Shown here: positions 14,425-28,400 of the stretch, in pieces
How the letters are laid out: every line of letters begins with the position of its first letter
Numbering within the stretch: position 1 is the stretch's first letter
Assembly: GCA_902806595.1 (NCBI GenBank)
Contig: CADCXC010000043.1
Span: 372,001 to 436,000 of the forward strand
Direction of reading: 5' to 3'
Origin: Pyrenopolyporus hunteri
Taxonomy: Eukaryota > Ascomycota > Sordariomycetes > Xylariales > Hypoxylaceae
Length of the DNA: 64,000 nt
Program-made: the position numbers and the translations under genes
Notes under the pieces: model-generated
What the model saw: only the letters and a program-made list of their open reading frames with translations
The model's database searches: none
Told to the model about the DNA's origin: nothing

Positions 14425-15395
14425 ATACGGGTAAATTTTCGCGACGATTTTTTCGAAAAATAATATAAAATAATATAAAGTAAATTTTTATAACGGTTTT
14501 TTTAAAAGTAATATAAAGTAAATTTTTACGATAATTTTTTCGAAAAATAATATAAAGTAATATAAAGTAAATTTTCGCGACGGTTTTTTTAAAAATAGTA
14601 TAAAGTAAACTTTTACGACGGTTTTTTCGAAAAATAATATAAAATATAAAGTAAATTCTCGTAACGACTTTTTTAAAAATAGTATAAAATAAATTTTCGT
14701 AACGATTTTTTCGAAAAATAATATAAAATAATATAGGGTAAATTTTCGTAACGGTTTTTTTAAAAATAATATAAAGTAAATTTTTACGACGATTTTTTCG
14801 AAAAATAATATAAAATAATATAAGATAAATTTTCGCAACGATTTTTTTAAAAATAATATAAAATAAACTTTCGTAACGATTTTTTCGAAAAATAATATAA
14901 AATAATATAGGATAAATTTTTACGATAATTTTTTTAAAAGTAATATAAAGTAAATTTTTACGACGATTTTTTCGAAAAATAGTATAAAATAGTATAGGGT
15001 AGATTTTTACGACGATTTTTTTAAAAGTAATATAAGGTAAACTTTCGTAATAATTTTTTCGAAAAATAATATAAAATATAACATAAATTTTCGTAACGGT
15101 TTTTTTAAAAATAATATAAAATAAACTTTTACGACGATTTTTTCGAAAAGTAATATAAAATAATATAGGGTAAATTTTTACGACGGTTTTTTTAAAAGTA
15201 ATATAAGCTAGATTTTCGCGATAATTTTTTTAAAAAATAATATAAAATAATATAAAATAAATTTTCGCGATAATTTTTTTAAAAGTAATATAAGGTAGAT
15301 TTTTACGACGGTTTTTTCGAAAAATAATATAAAATAATATAAAATAAATTTTTACGACGGTTTTTTTAAAAATAATATAGGGTAAATTTTTATAA
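14425..15395. repeat. RIP-mutated minisatellite, about 50-bp half units
   Basis: A tandem array of about 50-bp half units. Each holds taaatttt, then an acga/acgg step, then ttttttcgaaaaataatata or ttttttaaaaataatata. The half units alternate between the cgaaaaa and taaaaaa forms, so the larger period is about 100 bp, with roughly nine to ten dimers. Some units insert an extra ataatata. The array opens a 116-codon minus-strand frame (14,488-14,838) that merely repeats the array and is not a gene. Confidence 0.85.
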
Positions 15396-17236
15396 AAATT
15401 AAAAGATGTTATAAAAATTATATTAAAAATTATATAATTATAAAAATAATCGTAAAATTTATAAAAAATCGAGGTTTAAAAAGTCGTAATTTTATATAAA
15501 TAAATAAATAATAAAACCGTTTTTCGATTTATTAACGATTATTTAATAAAATAAAAATTCGTTTAATTATTCGAATATATAATTATATAATTTATATTTA
15601 AAGTTTAATTTTATTATTCGATCGATGTTTATTATTTTAATTAAATAAATAAATATTTTATTTATTTTTTTTTATTTATTATTTCGTTATTTAAAAATGG
15701 AGTTTTAAATTTCGTTATTTTTTACGGTTAAATCGTTTATGCGGTTTTATATTATTAATATCGAATCGATTAAATTTTTTTTATTATATATTTTTATTTA
15801 TTATTTCGAATATTTTAACGCGTATTAACTTTTTTTAAAATTTTTTACGTTAAATATTAATAACGTCGATTACGATTTAATATATTATATTTATTATATA
15901 ATAATCGATAATATTTAAATTATTAAAAACGATGTAAATTATTTTTATTTTAATATATTTAATAAAATAAATAATTTACGGTTTATTTAATTTAATAATA
16001 ATATTTTATTTAATAAGAAATATTAATTTTATGTTTTTTAATTTTTCGGCGATTTTATAGGTATATTATAATTTATTAATATTATTTTTATTATTATTAT
16101 TATATATTAATTATCGAATATAAATTTTTATTTAATTACTTCGAATTTCGATTATTAAATATTCCCTTATAATAATTTACTTTTACTTTAATAAAACTTC
16201 GATATTTTACTTATTTTCGATTATAAAGTTTAATATTTAAAAATAAAAAAACGGGAAAATACGATAAATTACGATAAATATTATCGAATTACGTAAATTT
16301 TTTACGATTATAAATAAATTTATTTCGATTTTAAAAAATAAAAACTTTAATTCGATTATAATAAAATAAATATTTACGATTAAATAACGATATTTTTTAT
16401 ATAAAATATTAATAATATTATTTTTTTTTATATTAATATTTATAATATATTCGACGCGAAAAAATTTATATTAATTTTTAAATTAAAAAATAACGATTAC
16501 GTATTAATATTTTATATATTTTATACGTCGCGATTATTATATAAATAAAAAACTTTATTTTATAATAAAAAAATTTATTAAATTTACGATATTAATCTTA
16601 AATATTTATTTATTCGATTTATATAAATTATTTTTAATAATAAAATTACGCGATTTTTTAAATTTTCGAAAACGAAACGATTTATATTTTTCGTTCCTTA
16701 AAATGTTAATAATAACAATAATTTAATTATAAAAACTATAGTTATATTTTTTATTACGAATATTTTTTAATTTTTTAAAAATAAATTTTTTATTTTTAAA
16801 AAATATTTTCGTTTTTAAGTTAATAACCGTAACTATAATAACGATAGCGATTTTAACGACATTAAAAATAAATTTTATTAATATTATTTTATTAATAAAA
16901 AAACTATAATTTATTAAAATAATAAAAATTATAACTTTTTATTTAACGATAATAATAATAATAACGAATTTAAAAAAAATTATTTCGCGGTTAAAAATAA
17001 AATACTTTAATTATTTAAATCGATTAATAATATTATAAATAATAATAATAATATAAATAATAAAAATAATAACGTTAATTTAAAAGTTTATAATATTAAT
17101 TTAAAATAAATTATTTTTTTTAAATATATAAAATAATATTAAATTATCGATATAATATAAATAATATAAATAATAAATATAAATATATAAGTAAATAATA
17201 ATATATATAATAAAAATAAATACGATAATAATAATA

Positions 17237-17267
<31 letters not shown>

Positions 17268-17279
17268 TATAATTATTAA

Positions 17280-17560
17280 ATAAATAAAAAATCGTTAATA
17301 AATAATCGAAAAATTATTATATAATCGTATAATAAAAAATACGAAATAAAGTAAATTAATTAAATTATATATATTTAAAAGTTATAAATAAATTAATTTC
17401 GTATTAATCGATATTTATATTCGTTTTAAAAATATATACCTTAAATTTTCGTTATATAAAACGATAAAATATTTAATAAAAATATATTTATTATTATTAT
17501 CGTTACGATAAGTATTTTAATATAAAATTATATTATTATAATAATTTTAATATTTTATAT
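17280..17560 (+). repeat. Long repeat, copy B (direct orientation)
   Basis: Same unit as copy A. It shares aaaaattattatataatcg near its start and taataaaaatatatttatta near its end. Together with copy C it forms an inverted repeat around about 475 bp. Confidence 0.75.
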
Positions 17561-18034
17561 TTATATTAATTTTTAAATTATCGTTCGTATTATTATTTAT
17601 ATTATCGTTTATATTATTATTTTCGATATTTATTTTAATATACGAATATATTTTATATAAAATTATTTAAATTACGTAACAATATAATAAACCCCCGTAA
17701 AATATTTTATTTTAATTTTATTAATTTTACGATATTATAAAACGAAATTTAAATATTAAAAATTAATTATATTAATTTTATAAAAAATTAAAAAGAAAAA
17801 AATTAAAAGGTAATTCGAAAATTTACGGTTTAATATATATATAATATAATAAATCACCTTATATTTTATTATTTTATAAAATTAAAATATAATAAAATTA
17901 ATAAATTCGATAAAATTTAATACGATGTATAATATTAAAAATTAAAAATCGAATTTTATTAATATTATATATATATATATATAAAAAAAAAAAATTAAAT
18001 CGTAATTTTATATATAAATTTCGATGACATATTT

Positions 18035-18320
18035 AATTAAAGTTTTAATATCGATATAATAATATAATTTAATATTAAAATATTTATCGTAACGATAATA
18101 ATAATAAATATATTTTTATTAAATATTTCGTCGTTTTACGTAACGAAAATTTAAAATATAAACTTTTAAAAAAAATATAAATATCGATTAATACGAAACT
18201 AACTTATTTATAATTTTTATATATATATAATTTAATTAATTTTTTTTATTTTCGTATTTTTTTATTATATAATTATATAATAATTTTTTAGTTATTAATT
18301 AATAATTTTTTATTTATTTA
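18035..18320 (-). repeat. Long repeat, copy C (inverted)
   Basis: The reverse complement aligns with copies A and B over about 280 bp. Immediately beyond it (about 18,330-18,372) the first 40-45 bp of the unit occurs again in the same inverted orientation, so the outer end of the repeat is duplicated. Confidence 0.7.
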
Positions 18321-20184
18321 ACATTAATTTACGATCGTATAATAATTTTTCGATTATTAATTAACGATTTATTACGATTCGATACGATAAATTTAACTTT
18401 ATTAAATAACCGATATTAAGCCTTCGATCGAATACGCCGTTAAAACTTAAATATAAAACCGCGATTTTTCGAACCGCGATTTAATTTTTTTTTTTTTTTT
18501 TTTTATAATATTAACGAAATTTTATTTTTAATTTTTAATATTTCGCACCGTATTATAACCTTTTATCTACTTAATAATCGATTATTTAATAAAATTAAAT
18601 TAATCGCATCGAATCGTAATATTTATTATTTATTAATTTAATTAACTTTTATAAAAAAAAATATTAAAATATAATAAATTAAATTTCATATTTTTAAATT
18701 TATAATATATATAATCGTAATAATAATTATTTTTAAAATATATTTCGAAATTATTAAAAATTTATTTCGAATTTAACCTTTTTTTTAAAAAAATTAAACG
18801 AATTTATTTAAATTTTAAAACGGCTATATTATAAATTTTAACCTTATAAATTATATTATACATTTAACGAAAAAACGTAAGTTATATTAAATAAACGTTA
18901 ATTAATTAATTAATTATTTAAACGTATCGTTTATTTATTTTCCTTTTTAATTTATTTTTTTATAATAACATTTATTAATTTTTAATAAAAATATATTTAA
19001 TAAATATTATTATATAATATTTAATTTTATAACTATATATTTATATTATTTTAAAATATAATATATTAATTATTATATTTTAATATTTTTTTTTATAAAA
19101 AAATAATTCGATTAATAAATAACGTAAAAAATCATTTACGTTATAAATAATTTTTTTATTTAAAAAGATTTATTATTCGACTTTTAATTCGATTATATTA
19201 TAATTATATAATTTCGTAAACTAATATTATTTTTTATAAATTAACTTTTATTAATTATAAAAACTTCGAATATAATATTATATTTTTCCTTTAATTTAAC
19301 ATTAATTAATTTTAACGAAAAAAAGTTTAATAACGAACGCGACGTTATTTATAATTAATTTTAATAATAAAAATACTTTTTTTTTAAAAAAAAAACGTTA
19401 TTAATTAAATTTATATTAAATAATATAATTTTATTTTAATTTTATTAAAAGGAAAATATTTATTATTATTTTAAATTTAAATTTAACGACGTAACGTAAA
19501 CCGCGATATTTCGATTATAATATTTAAAATAACGATAATATTTTCGCTTTTTTTTTCTTTTTTTTCTCGAAATTTTTAATTTTATATTAAATAAAAATAA
19601 TAAAACGAGTAAATTTCGATAATTATTAATTAAATTAAATAATTATTTAATTTATTTATAATTTTAAATATATAAAAATATAATTAAATATATATATTAA
19701 TTTAAATTTAAATATTTTTTTTATAATTTTTACGTTTTTCGTTAATAAATTTTAAAAATTATTAATAATAAATCGAAGAAAAAAAAAAAATTATTAAATA
19801 ATTTATAAATAATAATATTTTTTTTTACCATTATAAATTATTTATTTAATTTTTAATATACGATTATTATAAGAATTTTTTATTAATTATATTTTATAAT
19901 ACGTAATTAATTAATATAATAAAATCGAACGTTCGAATTACCCTTCGAAATTTAAAATTTAAATTCGAATATATATTTAATAAAATATTTATTATTTTTA
20001 TAAATATTAATTATATTTATATAATTATTTTTAATAATAAAAATAAATATAAATAAATTCGATTTAAATAATCGTGTCGAATTAATAAAATTACGAAGCG
20101 ATAGTTTTTTTATAAGTTTAATTTTATTAACGAAAACGAAACTATCGTTTCGAATATATTTTTTTTCGCGGTTATTATTAAAAT

Positions 20185-20410
20185 TAATTAAACTTTTATA
20201 TTTTTTAAATTTTAATTTATAATAAATTAAATTTATAAAAGTTTAATTTTTTTTTAAAAAATAATTAATATCGAGATTATTATTAATATATTCGTCGTTA
20301 TTAAAATCGAATCGATTTTTATATTTTTCGAATTTTAATTTATAATAAATTAAATTTATAAAAGTTTAATATTTTTTTAAAATATCGTTAATATCGAAAA
20401 TATTTACGTT
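20185..20410. repeat. Two-copy tandem duplication, about 115-125 bp unit
   Basis: The segment containing aattttaatttataataaat and aaatttataaaagtttaat followed by a T run appears at about 20,188-20,290 and again at about 20,308-20,410 in the same orientation. Each unit carries a short internal inverted repeat (aaacttttat and ataaaagttt). Confidence 0.7.
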
Positions 20411-20439
20411 ATTAACTTCGTTATTAAATTAATTATCGT

Positions 20440-20635
20440 TTTCGTTATTATTTTTATTATTTTTTATATTATTATTATCGTTATTATTTTTATTATTATT
20501 TTTATTATTATTTTTATTATTATTTTTATCGTTTTTTTCGTCGTTTTTTTTATCGTTTTTTTCGTCGTTTTTTTCGTCGTTTTTTTCGTCGCTTTTTTCG
20601 TCGTTTTTTTCGTCGTTATTTCGTCGTTTATTAAT
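20440..20635. repeat. TTATTA/TTTCGTCG microsatellite tract
   Basis: A run of ttattattt units passes into repeated tttttcgtcgtt hexa- and nonanucleotides with a three-base rhythm. It may be the RIP-altered relic of a coding or intergenic triplet repeat. No reading frame is claimed. Confidence 0.75.
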
Positions 20636-22405
20636 ATTATTTTTTAAATTATTTAATTTATATTTTTTATTAAATAACGATTTAAATTACGATTTAAATT
20701 TAAACGATTTAATATTTTTATTTAATCGTATTTAATGTTTATTATTAACGGGAAATATTAATATTTTTTTAATTTTATAAATATATTTATATTTTTTCGA
20801 AATAATATTATATATTTTAAAAAACTTTAATATATTTTTATATAAAATTAATATACGATAAATATTAAAAAAATTTTAAACGAATCGAATTAAATAATAC
20901 GCGAAAAAAATATTATAAAAAAAATTTAATTATCGATTATAATAATTAACGAAATATTTTTAATTAATATAATTATTATCGAATAATTTTTATATAATAT
21001 AAATATAAAATACATATTAAAAATTATTATAATTTATAAACGTTATACGTTTCGAAAATATAAAAAATATCTTCGAATCGTAAATATAATATAAATTATA
21101 ATAAAAAAAAATTTTATTATATTATTCGTTTCGATTAAAATCGTAATTTATTTAATTCGATATATATAAACGTATATCGTTTCGCGTAAATTAACGTTTA
21201 ATTTTTTTTTCGCGAAAAAATACGTAGCATTTATCGATAAAATAAATATTTTTAATTAAATAATAATTTATAAGTTTTTATTATTTACGGGAAAATTTAA
21301 ACGTTTTAAAAAATTTAAATATTTTTAATAATTTATTTTTTTTCGAATATATTTAATCTTTAAAAAATATAATAATTAAATAATTATATTTATTAAAATT
21401 TATTAAAATAATTATTAATAAAAAAAATATAATAGTAAAAAATATATATATACGTTCGATATTTTTTTAAATTTATATTTTTAATTATATAAATAAAAAT
21501 AATGGAAAAATTTTTTAAATTATTTTTCGAAATTTTTTCGACGGTAGAAATTTTTTTAACGATTCGAACGATTTAAATATTTAAAAAAAATATTTTTTAT
21601 CTCGTAAAATTAAGTTATTTTTAATCGAATTAATACGATTATTTTTTTTCGATTTTTAAATAAATATGAATTATTCGAAAGGATATTTTTTTTTAATTTT
21701 TCGTTATTACGTTAATAATTTTTAATTACGATATAATAAATATAATATATTAAATAATATAAAATGTTTTTATTATTTAAATCGTTAAAATATAATAATA
21801 AATCGTAATTATATTTATAATTTAAATAAAAAATTTTAATTTTTAAAATAATTTAATTATATAAAAAATTTAATAATATAATTTTTTTAAAAACGTTTAT
21901 ATTTAAATATTTAAATTTATTAATTTCGATATTATATATCGATAAAATCGATTTATCGGTTAAAAATATTAAATTAATAATTAAAAATAATATATCGTCG
22001 ATTAAATATAATAAATCGTTAATCGAAAACGATAAATTATTTAATAAAAAAAACGAATTAAATTTTTTTATAATTATATTAAACGATAAAATATTTTTAT
22101 TTTTTTTTTTTTTTATTTTTTTTTTTCGATAACATATCGCGTACGTTAAATCGTAAAATTTAAACTTAATTACGTCGTAAATTTATAAAATATATAAAGT
22201 TATTTTTAATAATAATTAATTAATAATTTTTATTATTTTATTTAAATATTTAAATAAATATTTAATTTAATTAATATCTTTTAATATTATATAATTAAAT
22301 AAAAATATGCGTTAAATTATATATGTAGTTTTAATAGTTAAAAGTACGGTGTATCGTATTATATGTTAAATAATACGGTAAAATAAAAATAAATGGCGGT
22401 TTAAC

Positions 22406-25400
22406 GGTTTCCAGAACTTCGTCCAGCCTAGGCAATTCCGATGGCTCGGACCGCAGAACTCGGGATACGTTTCAATTGGGGTCAAAACGACCTTGCAGCT
22501 CGCATGGGTCAACATCATGGTTTAACATCATACAGGATCGTATTTGATTTTTTTTTTGCCGTCCGGGGAGGGCCCCGCTGGCCGCGCTTCCGTGAAGCCC
22601 TAGATCGTGGAGGCGTTCCCGGGGGGGCACCGCAGGCGGCCCGGGTAGATCGTAGCCGTCTGTACTATTACGAAGGAAAGCATTTAGGGAGGCGTATGGA
22701 TAAAAACCTTTCATTTCTTTTTTTCGCCCTTGTTTATCCCTGAATAAACTTACGCAATCACAATAAGAATCTGCTTCCCGTCTTCATATCATTGGGACGG
22801 GGTACGATGCGTCCGCTCGCCCCGGTGAGGCGATTCCCATGATAATGAATGATGATGATGGTGATGATAGTTGTCTACACCTGAGGAAATGTGGTGGGAA
22901 ATGATAAGTCGACGTGATTGAGTTAGGTAGCCACGCATCAGCATCAGAATGGGCCCACGGAGGCAAAAAGTAAGCTCACCAGCCTCATTCACCACTTATA
23001 CAACACATAGGAGAGCGGTGGACGCAGACTCATCGAGATGAGTATGCGCATACTTACTTAGTTTATCTAGTTATTCTAGTTATATTCCTGGTCCCTTCAT
23101 GCAGGAGGCTAGTAATTCAAGGAGCAATGAAACCGTACCCATCTGCTGCGCAGATCCGCCAGGTCGTCTCTACGTAGTAGGGAGCGGATAGCCGACGATC
23201 AGCCACTGTTCCGGGTGCCTGGCATGTTACGAACTACCTACCTAGCGACCTACCTAGTCCTGAAAGCCTCGCGCGGAAAACCCGCACCTACATAAGATGC
23301 ATTACTTACCTAGGTACCACAGATTAGGACGAAAAAAAGAAAGGGAAGAAAAAAAAATTGCTGAAGGAAAATGTTCCAAGAGTAAGCCGCGCCGGGGAGC
23401 TAGGAGGTGTAGTGTCACAACATATGCGGACGCCACACGTCTCCAGCGAGCATCCCACTCTCCAAGCAGGCTGCGTAAAGGGTATGATGAACACGGCCTG
23501 TAGCAAGGGTGGTTCTGAGCAGGGAATGGCGGGCGGGTCGCGACGTCGCAACCTCGTGGACTTCCCGTTTACTGGGTTTAAACGGTTCCATGCTTGCTTC
23601 GTATATATATGTACGTAGGCATGTGTATAAGAGCCATCCATGTTACATGAGAAGAGAGGTAGGTAGGTATCGGCATGCAAGGCGGGACCGACGGGATATT
23701 ACCACGGCCTCCACTCTACGACGGGATGATGTAACTGCCCAGCTGGCTAACCTGCAATTAGAAAAATTGGTAACGTACGTGCGCCGTGCTGCACGCATTG
23801 AACCGTTCTCCGGTAGTCCAGGGGGGCCAGTTTCCGCCGTCGGGGTTACGACAGCCTTATTAAGGAAGCCCATCCTCACCACCACCCCCTTCTCGAAAAA
23901 GAAACGTATATGTGTCTGACCCCCGTGCTGTGGCGGTTGACAGTAATTAGTGCCCGGGCGCATAATCGCAGGGCTGGCGTATCTTGGATGCGTCTGTATT
24001 GGGTGATGATCCCGGACGTGTTTGCTGGACCCCCGTCCGCGATCGTCGGGGAGCACACAATTGACAAGATCGCGGGAGCTGCCCCTGCCCCCCGGAACGC
24101 CGCTTTCCTACCGATTCGAGAAGCAGACGACGAGAGACCATGTAGCATTGATCGTGGCCAAGGGTTTTTTTTTAATCACTACTAGAGAGATCTGACGGGC
24201 CTAGGGTCGTAGACAGCTAGCTGAAGATATTCTGGGCAAGGGGAGAGGAAGATTACGTGGGTAGGCGATGTCTGATCTTGAAGTTCACCTGTTTGATAAG
24301 ACGACTGCTTCCGCGAGCGCTGATTGGCCAAGGAGCTGTTTCCGTTGACGATGTTCAACGACAGGGACTTAATCTCATCATTTCCCTTTTAATCCGCTAA
24401 ACCATTGCATACTGTGCAAAAGCTGAAGCTAGAACCTGGGCCGGTTCGATGATCCCTTCCCGTCGTTGAAATAGCATCTCGGCTACGTTTATGACACCTG
24501 GATACGCTATCGACAGGTACCGGGAAACTTCGTCGTGCTGGACACCATGGGCTATTCGTCTCAGCGGTCTAGCTACTTGGCCTAGAGGTAAATAGAACTT
24601 AGGGAAATAATAAGCAAGCTGGTGTTTAGGTGGGTACCTGTAGGTCGGCTTGTGGAATACCGACGACGACGTAGCACAACCAACCGGTAATTAGGTAGGT
24701 AGGTACTTACCAAGTTACTGGGTAGGAAAAAGTGAGGCCTTAGGAAGGGATCTAGGATAGCCAGGGTACGGACAGTACAAGCGGACGAATAATACCCTTG
24801 GTACCTAAGATCCTCCGGGTCGACAGCCTCCTTTTTTAAGCTCCCGCCAGCAACTGAATGTCATCTCTGAAATATGACTTGTCGGCAACTAGTTGACGAC
24901 CCCTATCAGTCTAACGGGCGAAAGGAGCTGCAGTAGCAGAAAAAAGCTGCGGCGACAAACCCAGAACTCTGGGACAGGATCGGGACCAAGGACTCGGGCC
25001 GCATGGCTTAACCGACAATCATTTAAGGGCGAGCCACAAACCCACACACACACACCCCTCTTGCCCCCGAGGGAAAAAGTGAGGCGCCATATCCCAATCC
25101 CATTCGCGCCTCGATACTCGCGCAAACCGCCCGCCTGCGGATCGCCCCAATCAGGAAGAGCGACAACCAGGTCGGAGAGGGGGGCCCCTGCATGATGATT
25201 TCCGCAAGAACACGAGGGCCCCCGGAACGTCGAGTATACCATAATATCTCTAGAAAACACCCAGGCTTACAGGTATTTGACAGCTGCCTTCGCGCGTGTT
25301 ACCCGCGCCTTCGACTAACCTTTCGGCGTAAATCAGGAAACGAAGATCTTGATTTCTAATGATTCCGGTAACATATTTGATAAGTCCCACAAGCCTATCA

Positions 25401-28400
25401 AACCCACGTAGTCCTAGGTCTACGCTATTGACGTTATTGGCTTCTTGTTCACGTTCGCAGCTCATCGGGCGCGGAGGGACAGCCGTCAGAAGCTCCGTGC
25501 GCCGAGCAGCTGGGTCTCAGTAAAATTGGTTTCGAAGCGCGATAATACAAAAGCGTGTTCTTCAATGTCTTGGATTCGCGGTGTAATGCTGAACGGTTTT
25601 TGTCGCTAGCGAGCTGCCGTGTATGTATAGATTCGGATTGTCAGGTACGGATTTACCCCCCTGTTACACTGTGTTTCGCTCTGTTTAGCGATCATTCAAG
25701 TTATTATCGGACTTATGAATCGGAATTCTAAGGCTTGTCCCGGAAAGTTGGTGATTTCGACGAGGCCTCTCGTCTGTATTACAATCTCGGATACGTAGGT
25801 AGGTACCTATCTATGTCGAGATTATTGATGCGTGAGGTCTCTCGCTGGGGCTGATTAACCGAGCCAATGATTTAGGAAGAAGATCGACACCCCCAGATCG
25901 ACGTCCTTAGCTGATGACTTCCAAGTTATATTAAAGATTAGGTAGTTAACTTGAGGAAAATCTGTTTGATACACCCTTCGATATAACATTTCAGTACGGT
26001 ACGAATGACATGGCGAATATTGAAAGCTGAAGCGTTCGTGCTAATGCGTTCGAATTGTTTCCAGTGCAAATCCATGCATGGAAATGATGATTGATGACTC
26101 GGGAATCCGTAGGTAGATAGGTGAGTATTTAGTAAATATGGCCGCGATGTAGAGGGATGCATAGGGATGCATAGAATGAAAAAAACCCGCTCACCATATA
26201 AATTTCTGTGCTAGCGACACCATCAAGACGCGCGTATCATCTGCTGACGGGCGGATAGAACATAATTGGGCTGCTAGTTTGCTACGTATTTGGCTCATGT
26301 AGGTAGATATCGATTTTGAGGCTCTTTGGACTTGTTCTCCTTGGACGGTCTTTTGTAGTGTAGTAGCCTGATTGGATTTTGGGATTGGGTTCGCATTTAC
26401 GAGTCGGTTGAGTAATTCTCGTTGAGCATTGACTAGGAGGTAGGTAAACGGCGATAAGACCGCTTCCATATTACAGTAAGTCCAGTATATATCATACAAG
26501 GTATGGAAAGGCAACAGTGGTAAGTAAGTGCTTTGCTGACAACACCAAGGTTACAATAGATGCTCTAACTCGGCGGTCAGAAGCTATCTCCATCGCTGTT
26601 GCTGACACACGGCATGTCCGCCGTATCACCGATGCCCCATCCACATGGTATTCGGTGCTGCACTGTTCCGGCACGATGAGGATGCTGTGCTTGGGGATGT
26701 TGTGGCTTGGTGGGTCCTGACAGATATCATTTACGGACACAAACTGATACCGGGCGCCATAGCAGTGGTATCGCTGTCGTGTCAACGTTCTAGAGAATTG
26801 GTTAGGCCAATTAGAGACTTGGCCATATTGCTGTTCCCTTGGGCTAAGTGTTGCCTTCAGAACAGCGCGGATTTCTGTTAGAAGGGCCAGCCCAGGGCGT
26901 TTTTACTGTATCAACCAGACTAAGCAGCTTGGGTAATGTGAATTCTCCTTCTCTCGACAGCATGTGCGCAGTATGAGAAATTGGGAGCACAAACGCCTAC
27001 CCAAACCGGTCAAGTGTTCCCCAGAAGCCAATCGGCTCCGGTTCTACGCCGTCTGTGTTCGCGACCAACTGGGCGTACGCCCCCAATGCAACCAACACGA
27101 CAAAGACGAAAACTGATATGATATTGGTACGTTTCTTGTAGAGCATCCTGCAATTTCTTTTCCGAGAGGCCTGGAGAGGTGAGCGCAGAGTGAGGATATT
27201 GGATACTTGCTTACAGGGGACTTTATACGGGTAGAGGCCACCCTAGTTCTGGTGATTTTACGGGGTAAATTGAAGCCGTCCCGCAGCCGGCTGAGAGTCC
27301 AACCAGAGAATCTAGAACCAAGGAGCCTTGGGTATACGACGGGGGCCATTGTCCACTGAGGGGTGTATAGGGAAAGAATTACACCGTCCACATCTCGCCT
27401 CGTGGCCCCCGTCGTGGAATCTTTTTTTGTTACCTACCTAGGTACCTGGGCTCCAAGATAATGCCTTTCTGGAATCCGGGATGTGGCTTTGGCTCTACAG
27501 GAAAAAGATAGCCCGGCAGCATAGGAGGCCTATATTGAGGTAACGACCTTGTCTTAGGTTAGTATGGGGTGTCAAGGGCGACAGGTCCCCGGGAGGCAAA
27601 GCAGATTGCCGGATCAGAGACCGGCTAAAACGAGTGCCATTAGGGATAGGAGACCATCATTCGTGCTATACAATACAGCAAGGAGGGTAACCGTCCTGCA
27701 CCGTTTTGACGAAAGATCGGAGAGATGCTGTAAGCAATGGTACGTAGGAGTCGGAATGACGCAATCCAACGGTGGTGTTTTCCCTTTCTTTTATATATAT
27801 CTACCTCTCATATGCCTTGGAGGTAAGTCGGCATGTGTACATAATTCTGGGGGCCCTCAAACGACGAAGGTCTGGTTCGGTCGTCGAGGTTGAGGAATGC
27901 TGGGATTAGTGTGTAAGTGGCTCGGTCGTCGGAGATGCGCGTACTATGGCTTTAGTTTTTTACCTTCCTCTTAGTTGGAGGCAGCTTCCGCTGAGCGCTG
28001 GTGCAGCTACCTAGGTGTAAGCGTAGGTACCTGTACAATACAATACATATGTGTGCGGGTGCATTCCGACGGATTGGATTGTACCTACCGTATATAGGTA
28101 CTTACCTACCTGGGAGGTATTCTAGGTGCCTGCATGTAAGCAGGCTCAGGTATTGTATCATATCGCACATTAGGGTCTTGACGGTGCTGGGTTAGTGAAG
28201 GATGTACTATATCATACTGCGTTAGGTGTGCTGTTACCGGACGATATGGCGGTAAAGCTTCCACACCCCCTAAGACCCCCAAGGTCGCCGAGGCCCCCAA
28301 CTCTGGACATGTGCATACTGGTTCCAGGGTGTTCTTCTAACGTGTACTATACCCTAGTACCTAGCGCCCAGACACCTCCATACGTGTAAGTATACCTACC

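Larger units (their letters stand above)
1..22405. repeat. RIP-mutated AT-rich block
   Basis: The whole stretch is A/T with scattered CG dinucleotides. CpA and TpG are nearly absent while TpA is everywhere and CpG persists, which is the signature of repeat-induced point mutation (CpA to TpA on both strands) acting on repeats in Pezizomycotina. No intact reading frame of normal codon composition is present; the two longest frames are repeat or low-complexity artefacts. Recognisable content is a copia retrotransposon, a minisatellite, a three-copy long repeat and a tandem duplication, listed separately. The remaining parts (1-6,150, 12,310-14,060, 15,400-17,280 and 18,400-22,400) are probably other decayed transposons, but I cannot identify them. 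No telomere repeat is seen at the left edge. It may be pericentromeric, subtelomeric or an interstitial heterochromatin island. Confidence 0.95.

Noticed and set aside
14488..14838. 116-codon minus-strand frame with repeated YFILFFEKI and KIYFILFLKK segments
   Set aside because: It is only the translation of the minisatellite; composition is Phe/Ile/Lys/Leu as in any RIP DNA.
22441..22743. 100-codon frame right after the RIP boundary
   Set aside because: Overlaps another frame on the opposite strand; no motif or splice support; contains a poly-T-derived Phe run.
26191..26785. Two overlapping minus-strand frames that could be exons of one gene, perhaps a fragment of a transcription factor
   Set aside because: No acceptable intron joins them (the only GT-AG candidate is about 35 bp) and no motif is secure. 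They may be gene relics.
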